Shown here: positions 23,561 through 31,069 of the stretch, one piece after another
Numbering within the stretch: position 1 is the first letter of the stretch
How the letters are laid out: each line of letters starts with the position of its first letter
Assembly (NCBI RefSeq): GCF_031085175.1
Contig: NZ_JAVHUY010000007.1
Coordinates: 62,001-126,000, forward strand
Direction: 5' to 3'
Length of the DNA stretch: 64,000 nucleotides
Origin: Phytohabitans maris
Lineage (GTDB): Bacteria; Actinomycetota; Actinomycetes; Mycobacteriales; Micromonosporaceae
Translations under genes and position numbers: made by a program
Notes under the pieces: generated by a model
What the model was told of the DNA's origin: nothing
Databases searched by the model: none
What the model saw: only the letters and a program-made list of their open reading frames with translations

Positions 23561-24207
23561 AACAGGGCTCCTTGCTCGGGCTTGCCGCCCTTGGCGTCGA
23601 CGCCGGCGTCGGCGCGCAGCTGGCGCAGGGTCCGCCATCGGCTCGTGGTTGCCGCGTGCTGCAGGATACGGCGGAACACTTCGGCGGTTGCCTCGACGTC
23701 CGGCATGGCGCGGTGCCGGTCGGTCGGCCAGGGGATGCCGAGGTGGTGGATAAGCAGGTCCAGGCGGTGGGATGTGAGGTCCGGGTAGATCGCGCGGGCT
23801 AGCCGGACGGTGTCGAGCAGATCGGTGGCGGCGAGGCGCGGGCAGGCGTCGCGATAGTCGTAGAGGATGCCGACCTCGGTGGGGGCGTTGTGTGCCACCA
23901 GCAGGTAGGGCGGCTCGTCGAGGCGGGTGTCGAGTCTGGCCAGCACGGTGGCGGCGTCGGGTTGTCCGCGAAGCATGTCGGGGGTGATGCCGGTCTGCTC
24001 GGTGTCGAGGCGGGTCAATGGCGCGTGTTCCGGTGGGCGGATCAGTGCGGTGAACCGGCCGGTTTCCACGAGTTGGTCGGCTTGCTGCCGCAGGGCGAGG
24101 GTGGCCACGTCGATGGGTTCCGGGCGGTGGCCTGCCGGGGTGGTGGTTTCGAAGTCGATGACGACGAAGCAGGTGGCCTGGAATTCCTCGTCGTTTATGA
24201 GGTTCAT
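23557..24207 (-). CDS. DEDDh 3'-5' exonuclease (DnaQ-like)
   Basis: A 216-residue protein starting at the ATG at 24207 in an ATGA overlap. Exo I is VVIDFETTT (D and E), Exo II is LVAHNAPTEVGIL (D replaced by E in the APTE context, with N before), and Exo III is HRAMPDVEAT, giving the DEDDh histidine and final aspartate. These enzymes remove nucleotides from 3' ends of DNA or RNA. Inside a nucleotide-biosynthesis operon it could release or proofread a modified nucleotide. The unusual Exo II may alter activity. Confidence 0.75.
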   Translation of the reverse strand: MNLINDEEFQATCFVVIDFETTTPAGHRPEPIDVATLALRQQADQLVETGRFTALIRPPEHAPLTRLDTEQTGITPDMLRGQPDAATVLARLDTRLDEPPYLLVAHNAPTEVGILYDYRDACPRLAATDLLDTVRLARAIYPDLTSHRLDLLIHHLGIPWPTDRHRAMPDVEATAEVFRRILQHAATTSRWRTLRQLRADAGVDAKGGKPEQGALF

Positions 24208-25295
24208 GGCTGCCAACGGTGGGCCTCCCGGGCGATGGTCTGCGCGTAGTGGGCGATGCGGTGTTCGTTGTCGTGGTCAGTCAGCACGACGGCGAGTGTT
24301 CGTCCGATGACGGCGGCCGCGTTGGGGCATGGGTCGGGGGTGTATGCGGCGAACTCGGGACGTTGGTCGGCTGGTTGGAGTCGGAAGGTGCCGACGCTGT
24401 TCGGCACGCCCAGGCGGGCTAGGTGTTCGCAGAATGCGCGGGGGGCGGGCAGGTTCACGGTGGCTAGGAAGCTGTATCCGTTCCATCGCAGCGTGGTCGG
24501 CGGTTGCGGGACCGCGATGCCTGGGGTGTCCGTGAGGTGCTCGCGCAGGTGGCGGGCTTGGTCCTGCCGGTGGCCGAGCAGTTGGTCGAACCGGGACAGG
24601 TTCGCGCGTGCGATCGCGGCGAGGGGTTCGGCGAGCCGGTAGTTGTGCCCGACGTGGGGTGGGTAGCCGGTCGGGGGTGGTGGTTGGCCGTGCGATCGGA
24701 AGGATCGAGCGGCGGCGGCGTGCTGTTCCTTGTGGACCAGGAGGTAGCCGCCCTCGCCGGACCAGAGGATTTTTCCGTCTTTCATGCTGAAGCAGCCGAT
24801 CGCGCCGCGCGTTCCGGCTGGGTGTGCGTCGATGTCGGTGCCTTGGGCTTGGCAGGCGTCCTCGACCACGTCGAGGTGGTGTTCGTCGGCCCATCGGCAC
24901 AGGCGGGTGAGGTCGCCGGCGCGGCCCCAAAGGTGGACGGGTAGAACGGCCTTGGCCGCATGTGTGATTTTGGCGTTCAGGTCGTGGTAGTCGAAGTCTG
25001 TGCCGTCCGGGTTGCAGTCGACGAAGATCGGCCGAGCGCCGAGGTAGACGACCGGTGCCACCGACATGACCACTGACAGTGCCGGCACCAGCACCTCGTC
25101 GCCGGGGCCGATCCCGAGCACTTTGAGGGCGAGGTGCAGGGCCGCGGTGCCGGAGGAAACGGCAACGGCGTGTGGAACGTTGAACCGGGTCGCGAGCTCG
25201 TCTTCTAGCGCTGTCACCTGAGTCGCGCCAGCGGGATCGGGCATGGCGGTAAGCGGGTCGGCCAGGCCCGGCATGGCGAGGTCGGCGAAGTTCAT
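24204..25295 (-). CDS. DegT/DnrJ/EryC1/StrS-family PLP aminotransferase
   Basis: A 363-residue protein starting at the ATG at 25295. VSSGTAALHLAL (47-58) binds the PLP phosphate, EDACQAQG (145-152) holds the ring-stacking and N1-binding residues, and the internal aldimine lysine is K175 in CFSMKDGKILWSGEGG. That sequence is closest to the branch acting on scyllo-inosose and related ketocyclitols rather than the nucleotide-sugar branch. It converts a ketone to an amine using glutamine or glutamate. It overlaps the radical SAM and exonuclease genes by 4 bases each. The substrate in this operon is unknown. Confidence 0.85.
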   Translation of the reverse strand: MNFADLAMPGLADPLTAMPDPAGATQVTALEDELATRFNVPHAVAVSSGTAALHLALKVLGIGPGDEVLVPALSVVMSVAPVVYLGARPIFVDCNPDGTDFDYHDLNAKITHAAKAVLPVHLWGRAGDLTRLCRWADEHHLDVVEDACQAQGTDIDAHPAGTRGAIGCFSMKDGKILWSGEGGYLLVHKEQHAAAARSFRSHGQPPPPTGYPPHVGHNYRLAEPLAAIARANLSRFDQLLGHRQDQARHLREHLTDTPGIAVPQPPTTLRWNGYSFLATVNLPAPRAFCEHLARLGVPNSVGTFRLQPADQRPEFAAYTPDPCPNAAAVIGRTLAVVLTDHDNEHRIAHYAQTIAREAHRWQP

Positions 25296-26323
25296 CGGGC
25301 TGCGCCAGCGGGCTGGAGAAAGTCCCCGAATCCGCTAAGGGGCCACATGTTGACGCAGTCGCGGGAGAACAGGTGACAGTCCTGGCACGGTCGGGCGGGG
25401 CCGAACAGGTCGCTGGCGTGGGCGTCTCGAATGGTGCGGTGTCGGTCTGGCCGGGTTGCGGCGATCTTGAGGGTGGAGGGACAGTCCCAGACGCTGCCAT
25501 CTGGTTCGATGAAGAACAGGTCGGTGCCGCCGAAGCAGCCATGGACAGTCCCCGGCTGTTTCCTGGTGATCGCGTCGATGACCCGGTCGCGGTAGGTGGG
25601 CGCGGGCAGTGCGACGGGCCTGTGGGTGTTCAGGTCGGCCAGGGCTCGTCCCAGGGCCGGGGCGTCGGCCGGGGTCAGCGACAGCTGCCCGTGCAGTGGG
25701 TGGTCCGGGTCCAGGGCGATCGGCTGGGGCACGAAGTAGTCACAGCCCAGATCGGCGGCCAGCGCAGCCACCTGGGTGACGGCATCGATGTTCAGCCGGG
25801 TGATCACCATGTAGAGGCCGACCCGGGGTGTGCGCCGCGCGCCGCGACGGGCCAACAGGCCGCGAACGCCAGCCAGCACATCACTGTGTCCGTGTATGCC
25901 GTTGCGTGCCGGGCGCCAGGTGTCGTTGTAGCCGGGGTCAGGTGAGTCCAATGACACCGACACGGCGTCCACCTCCGCCTCTATGATCTGGTCGACGAGG
26001 CGATGCCGGGTCAGCGGTATGCCGTTGGTGCAGACGACCACCTGCACGCCGGCTGCCTTGATGGCCGCGATGACGTCCATAATCGGTGGCCATATCAACG
26101 GCTCGCCGCCGGCGAGGAAGATCCGCTGGACGCGGGAGCCGGACAAGGTCTGCACGAACGCCGCGATGTGCGCCAGGTCCAGGTCGGTGCGGGACAGGTG
26201 GGACAGTTGACCGGGTTGTTGTGGCGGATTGCTGCGATGGTCTTCGATGGTGCCGAAGTAGCAGTACCGGCAGCCGAGGTTACATGGCGACCGCAGCGCC
26301 CACAGCAGGCAGATTCCAGTCAT
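25292..26323 (-). CDS. Radical SAM enzyme with C-terminal SPASM-like cysteines
   Basis: A 343-residue protein starting at the ATG at 26323 (ATGA overlap). The cluster-binding motif is C14-x3-C18-x2-C21 in PCNLGCRYCYF, followed by the GGEPL loop (FLAGGEPLIW). Near the C-terminus lie GCFGGTDLFFIEPDGSVWDCP and CQDCHLFSRDC, a cysteine pattern like SPASM or twitch domains that bind extra Fe-S clusters. Such enzymes modify peptides, sugars or small molecules by radical chemistry. Position between a kinase and an aminotransferase suggests a step in the same pathway. Confidence 0.85.
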   Translation of the reverse strand: MTGICLLWALRSPCNLGCRYCYFGTIEDHRSNPPQQPGQLSHLSRTDLDLAHIAAFVQTLSGSRVQRIFLAGGEPLIWPPIMDVIAAIKAAGVQVVVCTNGIPLTRHRLVDQIIEAEVDAVSVSLDSPDPGYNDTWRPARNGIHGHSDVLAGVRGLLARRGARRTPRVGLYMVITRLNIDAVTQVAALAADLGCDYFVPQPIALDPDHPLHGQLSLTPADAPALGRALADLNTHRPVALPAPTYRDRVIDAITRKQPGTVHGCFGGTDLFFIEPDGSVWDCPSTLKIAATRPDRHRTIRDAHASDLFGPARPCQDCHLFSRDCVNMWPLSGFGDFLQPAGAAR

Positions 26324-26988
26324 TGGGTGCCCGTCTTCTTCAGCAGGGTCCGGCAATGGGCTTCCATCTCGGCCAGCACATCGCCCTGCGGGCGTCCGGT
26401 GCGGTCGACGACGCGGATCCTGTCAGGATTGCTGATGGCCAGCTCGCGGTACAGGGTGTCGACGCGGACCAGCAGTTCGCGGTCGGCCGAGTTGACCGGT
26501 GCGCCCAGGCGGTCGCTGTACCGACCGATGCAGGCGTCGAGGTCGTCCACGACGAGCATGGTGAGTGTCGGCAGCGGCCGCCACGTTCTGGCGGTCGTCA
26601 GGACGCGGTCGACGATCTCGGCGGCGGCCGCGGCCGGCTGCCCGAGCGTCATGATCGCGGCTTGGTAGACCGCCACGGTGTCCGGGCCGCGATCTTCCAG
26701 GACCAGGGCCGGCGGCCGCGGGTCGGCGGTGAGGCGCTCGTACTCGTAGACCTTCAACGCCAGCAAGGCGAACATCTCGGTGACCGGGTGTCCGGTCCGC
26801 AGGAACGTGCCCGCACGACGTGCGAGGGCCGCGGTCACCTGCCCGGTGAGCTGCTCAGGGCCGTGATCGGTCAACTCGCTGACCAGCCGACAGGACTGGC
26901 CCAGCCGCGTGGCGAGCCGTCCGGTCAGATAGGTTTTCCCGACGCCGTTGAGGCCCTCCACGCTGACCCAACGGCCGACGCCGGTCAC
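26320..26988 (-). CDS. Thymidylate-kinase-like P-loop protein 1
   Basis: A 222-residue protein starting at the GTG at 26988 (GTGA overlap with the methyltransferase). Walker A is EGLNGVGKTYL; LEDRGPDTVAVYQAAIM carries the DR motif of dTMP kinases, and TLTMLVVDDLDACIGR precedes the lid. Length matches the dTMP-kinase family (about 210). It is clearly related to the operon's last gene. One could phosphorylate a modified nucleoside monophosphate and the other a later intermediate; that division is speculation. Confidence 0.8.
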   Translation of the reverse strand: MTGVGRWVSVEGLNGVGKTYLTGRLATRLGQSCRLVSELTDHGPEQLTGQVTAALARRAGTFLRTGHPVTEMFALLALKVYEYERLTADPRPPALVLEDRGPDTVAVYQAAIMTLGQPAAAAAEIVDRVLTTARTWRPLPTLTMLVVDDLDACIGRYSDRLGAPVNSADRELLVRVDTLYRELAISNPDRIRVVDRTGRPQGDVLAEMEAHCRTLLKKTGTQ

Positions 26989-27830
26989 GCCGGCCGCCGA
27001 CACACGTACAGCACCTCCGTTGCCGCCTGCGGGATCACCGCAGCCACGACGGCGTCCAGCAGGGCGGCCGGAACGCTCTGCCGCAAGTGCTGGTACCAGG
27101 CGCACGCGCCGTCGCCGTACTGCGCCGTCAGGGCGGCCGCGACCTGCTCGACGGGCGGGCACAGCAGCCCGACCCGGTCGGTGACGACCAATCCGCATTC
27201 GGCCAGAACCGGTTCCAGCTCGGCGGTGTTCCATTCGTAGACGTGCACCCGGTGCTGCAACGGCCGTGGCGGATCGCCCGGCGTGTTGGGAGTGGACAGA
27301 TACAGCACCGCGCCGGGACGCAACGCCGCCGCGGTATGGCGCAGGCTGGCGACCGCCTGTTCGCGTGGCAGGTGTTCCAGCGCTGAGGTGTAGACAGCCA
27401 CATCGAATTCGCCGGCCACCGCCTCTGCGGGCCATGGTGCGGCGACGTCGCACTCCACGAACGCGGTCGGGAACCGCGCTGCCCCGTAGGACGCGTTGAG
27501 GCGCTCGACCGTCGCGGCTGCCTCGGCAAGGTTGGCCGGCGACAGGTCCAGCCCGACGTACCCCTGCAACTGCTTGCCGTAACGGTAGAGGGTGGGCAGC
27601 TGCAGTCCTCGCCCGCAGCAAACGTCAACCACGCGCGCTCGTTCCGGGCAGCGCTCGGCGATGTAGAGCCGCTGAGCCAGGTTCATGATCCCGGACGCCT
27701 TCACCTCGCCACGAGCGATCGCGGTGTAAAAGTCATCCATCTGGTTGACCGAGTACGGCCCGATCATTGGTGTGCCCGGCCGGGTGGTGCACCGCCCGTC
27801 CAACTCGCTGGCGGCCGTCCGGCCGCTCAT
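26985..27830 (-). CDS. Class I SAM-dependent methyltransferase of the deazapurine operon
   Basis: A 281-residue protein starting at the ATG at 27830 (ATGA overlap with the phosphoribosyltransferase). The N-terminal IGPYSVNQMDDFYTAIARGEV is unusual; motif I is ARVVDVCCGRGLQLPTL, then GYVGLDLSPANL and VAVYTSALEHLPREQAVASL. This layout resembles small-molecule methyltransferases. It may methylate a nucleotide or sugar intermediate of the pathway. Confidence 0.8.
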   Translation of the reverse strand: MSGRTAASELDGRCTTRPGTPMIGPYSVNQMDDFYTAIARGEVKASGIMNLAQRLYIAERCPERARVVDVCCGRGLQLPTLYRYGKQLQGYVGLDLSPANLAEAAATVERLNASYGAARFPTAFVECDVAAPWPAEAVAGEFDVAVYTSALEHLPREQAVASLRHTAAALRPGAVLYLSTPNTPGDPPRPLQHRVHVYEWNTAELEPVLAECGLVVTDRVGLLCPPVEQVAAALTAQYGDGACAWYQHLRQSVPAALLDAVVAAVIPQAATEVLYVCRRPA

Positions 27831-28336
27831 GGCACCGACATCTCCCATGGGAAGATCACCCACCCTTCGACCGTGACGCCGACATAGGACAGCAACTGTT
27901 CCGGCAGGTCGTCGCGCCGCCAGTTGGCGGCGTTGACGACGCAGACAGCCATACGGGTACGGGCTGCTCCGACGCCGCGCACCAGGTCAAGTACGCGAAC
28001 GGCCGTATCGCCACTGCCGGCGATGTCATCAACGATCAACACGTCCAGCCCGGCAAGATCGCCCAGGCTCTGCAGGTTGCGCGCCTGAGGTCGTGCGGAC
28101 TTTCGGGCGTCGACGCCGTCGCCGAGCGTGTGAACGACCTCCACGCCGCGCACCGTGCGCACGGCCAGGGCGTGGGCGACCATCACGGCCGGGATCATGC
28201 CGCCGCGAAGCACGCCAACCACCACGTCCGGCAGCCCGTCCGCGCATGCCGCACGCGCCAGATCGTGGACGGTGGCGGCAAGCTCGGGCCAGCCAAGGGT
28301 CGCGGCGGGCCGTCCCAGATCAGCGGCCACGTTCAT
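27827..28336 (-). CDS. Purine phosphoribosyltransferase, Gpt-like
   Basis: A 169-residue protein starting at the ATG at 28336, 17 bases inside the end of queE. VGVLRGGMIPAVMVAHAL is the pyrophosphate-binding loop, and VLIVDDIAGSGDTAVRVL is the PRPP-binding motif. The C-terminal VEGWVIFPWE is characteristic of the guanine/xanthine phosphoribosyltransferase branch. It should join a purine-like base to 5-phosphoribosyl diphosphate. Next to queE the likely base is 7-carboxy-7-deazaguanine, comparable to ToyH in toyocamycin biosynthesis. Confidence 0.8.
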   Translation of the reverse strand: MNVAADLGRPAATLGWPELAATVHDLARAACADGLPDVVVGVLRGGMIPAVMVAHALAVRTVRGVEVVHTLGDGVDARKSARPQARNLQSLGDLAGLDVLIVDDIAGSGDTAVRVLDLVRGVGAARTRMAVCVVNAANWRRDDLPEQLLSYVGVTVEGWVIFPWEMSVP

Positions 28337-29048
28337 CGCCCCACAGCAACACGTGCAACCGCGGCGTGAGATTCCAGCCGTGTTCCAGCGCCGGAGCGGC
28401 CAGCGTCCGCATCCCCGCCAAAACCGATTCCGGCGTGGTGCCTTCCGGCATCACCCACACCGGCGTCAACCCGAACCGCCTCTGCAACTCGGCAAGCTCC
28501 GCGACATCGTCGTCGCCGGTGACCACAAACTTGAACACCGCCTTGCCGCAGTCACGAAACGACCGCAAAGCCAGCGGCCGGATCCGTCGCTGTTCCGGTA
28601 CACCAGAACCAGTCAACTTCGGCGAGACGTTGAACCGATGCACCCCGGCGACCAGGTCCGGGCCGGGTGGGATCGTGCCGTTGGTCTCGATCTCGATCCG
28701 GCGCCCCAGACCGCCAAGCGCGACGACCAACGCAACCAGGCCGCGGCGCTGCATGAGCGGCTCACCGCCGGTGATAACCACCAGGTCGCCGTCCTTACCC
28801 TGGACCCGAACCCATCCTTCGATCTCGGCAACAGCCGTCTCTCGCGACTCGGCGGTCTGGTCGAAACGGCTCCAATCCCAGGTATAGGGGGTATCGCACC
28901 AGGAGCAGTCGAGATTGCAGCCGGACAGTCGGATGAACAACGCTCGCTGCCCGACGGAAGGACCTTCGCCTTGCACGGTAGGACCAAACAGCTCCGCGAT
29001 CCGCAGCCACGCAGGCAGGGCCGAGCTGTCAACGGTCATAGTCGTCAC
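28320..29048 (-). CDS. queE: 7-carboxy-7-deazaguanine synthase
   Basis: A 242-residue radical SAM enzyme. C44-x3-C48-x2-C51 in SGCNLDCSWCDTPYTW, VQGEGPSVGQRALFIRL at the N-terminus, VVITGGEPLMQ and IEIETNGTIPP are strongly typical of QueE. It rearranges 6-carboxy-5,6,7,8-tetrahydropterin to 7-carboxy-7-deazaguanine. The start is taken as the GTG at 29048 in a GTGA overlap with queD (an ATG at 29039 is the alternative). No queC is seen in the window, so the pathway may branch at the carboxylate rather than go on to preQ0. Confidence 0.9.
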   Translation of the reverse strand: MTTMTVDSSALPAWLRIAELFGPTVQGEGPSVGQRALFIRLSGCNLDCSWCDTPYTWDWSRFDQTAESRETAVAEIEGWVRVQGKDGDLVVITGGEPLMQRRGLVALVVALGGLGRRIEIETNGTIPPGPDLVAGVHRFNVSPKLTGSGVPEQRRIRPLALRSFRDCGKAVFKFVVTGDDDVAELAELQRRFGLTPVWVMPEGTTPESVLAGMRTLAAPALEHGWNLTPRLHVLLWGDERGR

Positions 29049-29419
29049 TGCGGAGTGTACTGCGCCCATGTCGAATCCGTTTCACCAACTCGGACACAGA
29101 CCAGCCGCCCCGCAATCGTCGGCTCCACGTGCTCCATGAACCACACCGCGAGGTGCTCGGCCAGATTCTCGCTGGTAGGCGGCCTGTCCATCACGTCATT
29201 GAGATGTTGATGATCGAAGGCTTCGGCGACGTAGGTTTTCATTGGCGCCAGATCGCCGAAGTCCGTCACGAATCCAGGCGCCGCCAGCCGTTCAGCACCA
29301 ACAACAACCTCGACCGTGTAGTTATGACCGTGCAGGCGGGCGCACTGGTGCCCGTCGGGAAGGCCATCCAGCCGGTGGCTGGCGCTGAATGTGAAACGCT
29401 TGCCAATCGTGTAGCCCAC
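29045..29419 (-). CDS. queD: 6-carboxy-5,6,7,8-tetrahydropterin synthase
   Basis: A 124-residue protein of the PTPS/QueD family. Zinc ligands H15, H30 and H32 lie in FSASHRLDG and RLHGHNYTV, and the catalytic cysteine is C26 in GHQCARLHGH. DFGDLAPM and FDHQHLND hold the second catalytic residues, and PTSENLAEHL is the substrate-binding stretch. It converts dihydroneopterin triphosphate to carboxytetrahydropterin. I prefer the GTG at 29419 (AGAGGA nine bases upstream) over the GTG at 29437. It lies 41 bases after folE. Confidence 0.9.
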   Translation of the reverse strand: MGYTIGKRFTFSASHRLDGLPDGHQCARLHGHNYTVEVVVGAERLAAPGFVTDFGDLAPMKTYVAEAFDHQHLNDVMDRPPTSENLAEHLAVWFMEHVEPTIAGRLVCVRVGETDSTWAQYTPQ

Positions 29420-29460
29420 GATCGTTGGTCCTCTCACCCGACTGGACTATCGGCTTGTGC

Positions 29461-30078
29461 TCACCCAGGCATGTGGGACAGCAAGCGCAGCCACTCCTCA
29501 CGCCGGACAGACTCCTGGGCGATCACTCCGCGACATGCCGACGTACTCGTTATCGCGCCCGTCGCCCGGGCGCCGCGCAGACTCATACACAGGTGTTCAG
29601 CCCGCAACCGCACCCCGACGCCACGCGGCTCGAGCTGCTCCATGAGCCAGTCCGCGATCTGCGCTGTCATCCGCTCCTGGACTTGAAGGCCCCGCGCGAA
29701 CGACTGCACCACCCAGGCCAACTTCGACAATCCCACGATCCTCTGGCCAGGAACATAGGCGACGGTTGCCGTGCCGACGAATGGCAGCACATGATGTTCG
29801 CAAAGGCTGAAGAACGGCACGGCCTCCACCGCCACCAGTTCGTCATACCCCTCCGCGTTGTCGAAGCAGGTCGGATCAAACCGAGGCGGCGTCAACATCT
29901 CACGCAGAGCACGCACCAGCCGCAGCGGCGTTCCGCGACGATGCTCTCCCTCCAGCGACACCCCCAACGCGACCAAGAGAGCCTCAGCGGCGGCAGCCGC
30001 CCGCCCCTCGCACCAGCCTTCGTCCCCGATGCCGCCCAACGCCGCACCAGGACCGACGCCGCCCACCTGAACGCTCAC
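29461..30078 (-). CDS. folE: GTP cyclohydrolase I
   Basis: A 205-residue protein starting at the GTG at 30078 (GGAGGG nine bases upstream). VPFFSLCEHHVLPFVGTATVAY, IVGLSKLAWVVQSFARGLQVQERMT and VRLRAEHLCMSLRGAR contain the zinc and GTP-binding residues of FolE. It forms dihydroneopterin triphosphate, the first intermediate of the deazapurine pathway. It is the first gene of the ten-gene operon. A dedicated copy inside a cluster, rather than the chromosomal folate gene, is also seen in toyocamycin-type clusters. Confidence 0.9.
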   Translation of the reverse strand: MSVQVGGVGPGAALGGIGDEGWCEGRAAAAAEALLVALGVSLEGEHRRGTPLRLVRALREMLTPPRFDPTCFDNAEGYDELVAVEAVPFFSLCEHHVLPFVGTATVAYVPGQRIVGLSKLAWVVQSFARGLQVQERMTAQIADWLMEQLEPRGVGVRLRAEHLCMSLRGARATGAITSTSACRGVIAQESVRREEWLRLLSHMPG

Positions 30079-30384
30079 GTTGAGCCGCCCTCCGTTCCGC
30101 GAGCCGGCCGCGTCGGCGACCGCCTCGCCTTACGCGCTCATCGGCCGAACTGGCCCACCGTCGTTACTAGCGGACATCGACGAAGCGCCACAGGCGCTAC
30201 CAGGCCCTGATGTTGTCGAGGTGTCGATCGCCTGGGTCAACAGCCTCCTACAGACCCCCTGATCATGTCGTGCGACGGTCAGTTCGCCGACACCGACCAC
30301 ATCGAACTGTTGCAGCTCTTCGTCAATCCCTGGTACGGGATGGCGTGGGCGAGGCGGCCGAGCGACTCCCTGAATCAGACCGTA

Positions 30385-30470
30385 CCGCCTTTCGAGTAAG
30401 GTGACAAGGTATGGTTTTGCGAAGGGCATGCCACTTCCCTTGCCGCCTTCCGCGTAAGGTGACCAGGTAC
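30385..30470. promoter_or_regulatory. Two 27-bp direct repeats upstream of the UTRA gene (candidate operators)
   Basis: CCGCCTT-(T/C)CG-(A/C)-GTAAGGTGAC-(A/C)-AGGTA occurs at 30385-30411 and again at 30443-30469, 58 bases apart. They lie between the divergent folE operon (start 30078) and the UTRA gene (start 30503). Position and repetition suggest binding sites for the GntR-type regulator encoded downstream. The remainder of 30079-30384 shows no gene. Confidence 0.55.
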
Positions 30471-30502
30471 CAGATAGCGCAGAGAGTCGGGAGGCCCTGG
30501 TC

Positions 30503-31048
30503 ATGGCCGAGCCGGGCACGTGGGTCAGTGTGTCCACCCCGTACGTGACACCCCGTTCGCCGGGGGATCGCGAGGCGTGGGCGGCCGAGGCGGCTCAGCA
30601 CGGTCACACCGGCACACAGCGACTCATCGAAGTCAGCGAGGTCGCCGCGTCGCCGGTGGTGGCCGAAGCGCTGCGCCTGGCTGCCGACGAGCCGGTCGTG
30701 GTCCGCCGTCGGCTGATGCTGCTCGATGACAAGCCGGTCGAGCTGACCGACTCCTACTACCCGACAGCGATCGCCCGCGGTACCCCGTTGGCCGAACCCC
30801 GCAAGATCCCCGGCGGTGCCGTGACACTGCTCGCCGAACTGGGCCACCGCCCGCGCCGGATAACCGAAGACGTCAGCTCCCGGGAGCCCACGGCGCATGA
30901 GCGCGCCGCGCTGGCCCTGGACCCACAGGAGTGGGTACTGCGACTCATCCGGGTCGCCGCCACCGACAGCGGACAGCCGGTCGAAGCCAGCATGATCACC
31001 ATGAAAGCCAGGCACCGGCACCTGCGGTACCAGCTAACCATTGACTAA
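30503..31048 (+). CDS. UTRA ligand-binding protein without an HTH domain
   Basis: A 181-residue protein starting at the ATG at 30503 (GGGAGG upstream). VVRRRLMLLDDKPVELTDSYYPTAIARGTPLAEP and VLRLIRVAATDSGQPVEASMITMKARHRHLRYQL (read in parts) match the UTRA domain of GntR/HutC regulators. The winged-helix half seen in the next gene is absent. It may act as a ligand-sensing partner of the full-length regulator 22 bases downstream, or be a decayed copy that still has an intact frame. Confidence 0.7.
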   Translation: MAEPGTWVSVSTPYVTPRSPGDREAWAAEAAQHGHTGTQRLIEVSEVAASPVVAEALRLAADEPVVVRRRLMLLDDKPVELTDSYYPTAIARGTPLAEPRKIPGGAVTLLAELGHRPRRITEDVSSREPTAHERAALALDPQEWVLRLIRVAATDSGQPVEASMITMKARHRHLRYQLTID

Positions 31049-31069
31049 CCGAAGAAGGACAGAGCCGTC

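Noticed and set aside
22772-30078. A standard queuosine or dpd DNA-modification operon
   Set aside because: No queC, queF, tgt or dpd-type gene is present, and the kinases, aminotransferase and radical SAM do not belong to those pathways.
30130-30537. A 135-codon minus-strand frame in the folE upstream region
   Set aside because: It crosses the operator repeats and the start of the UTRA gene, has no ribosome binding site and no recognisable domain.
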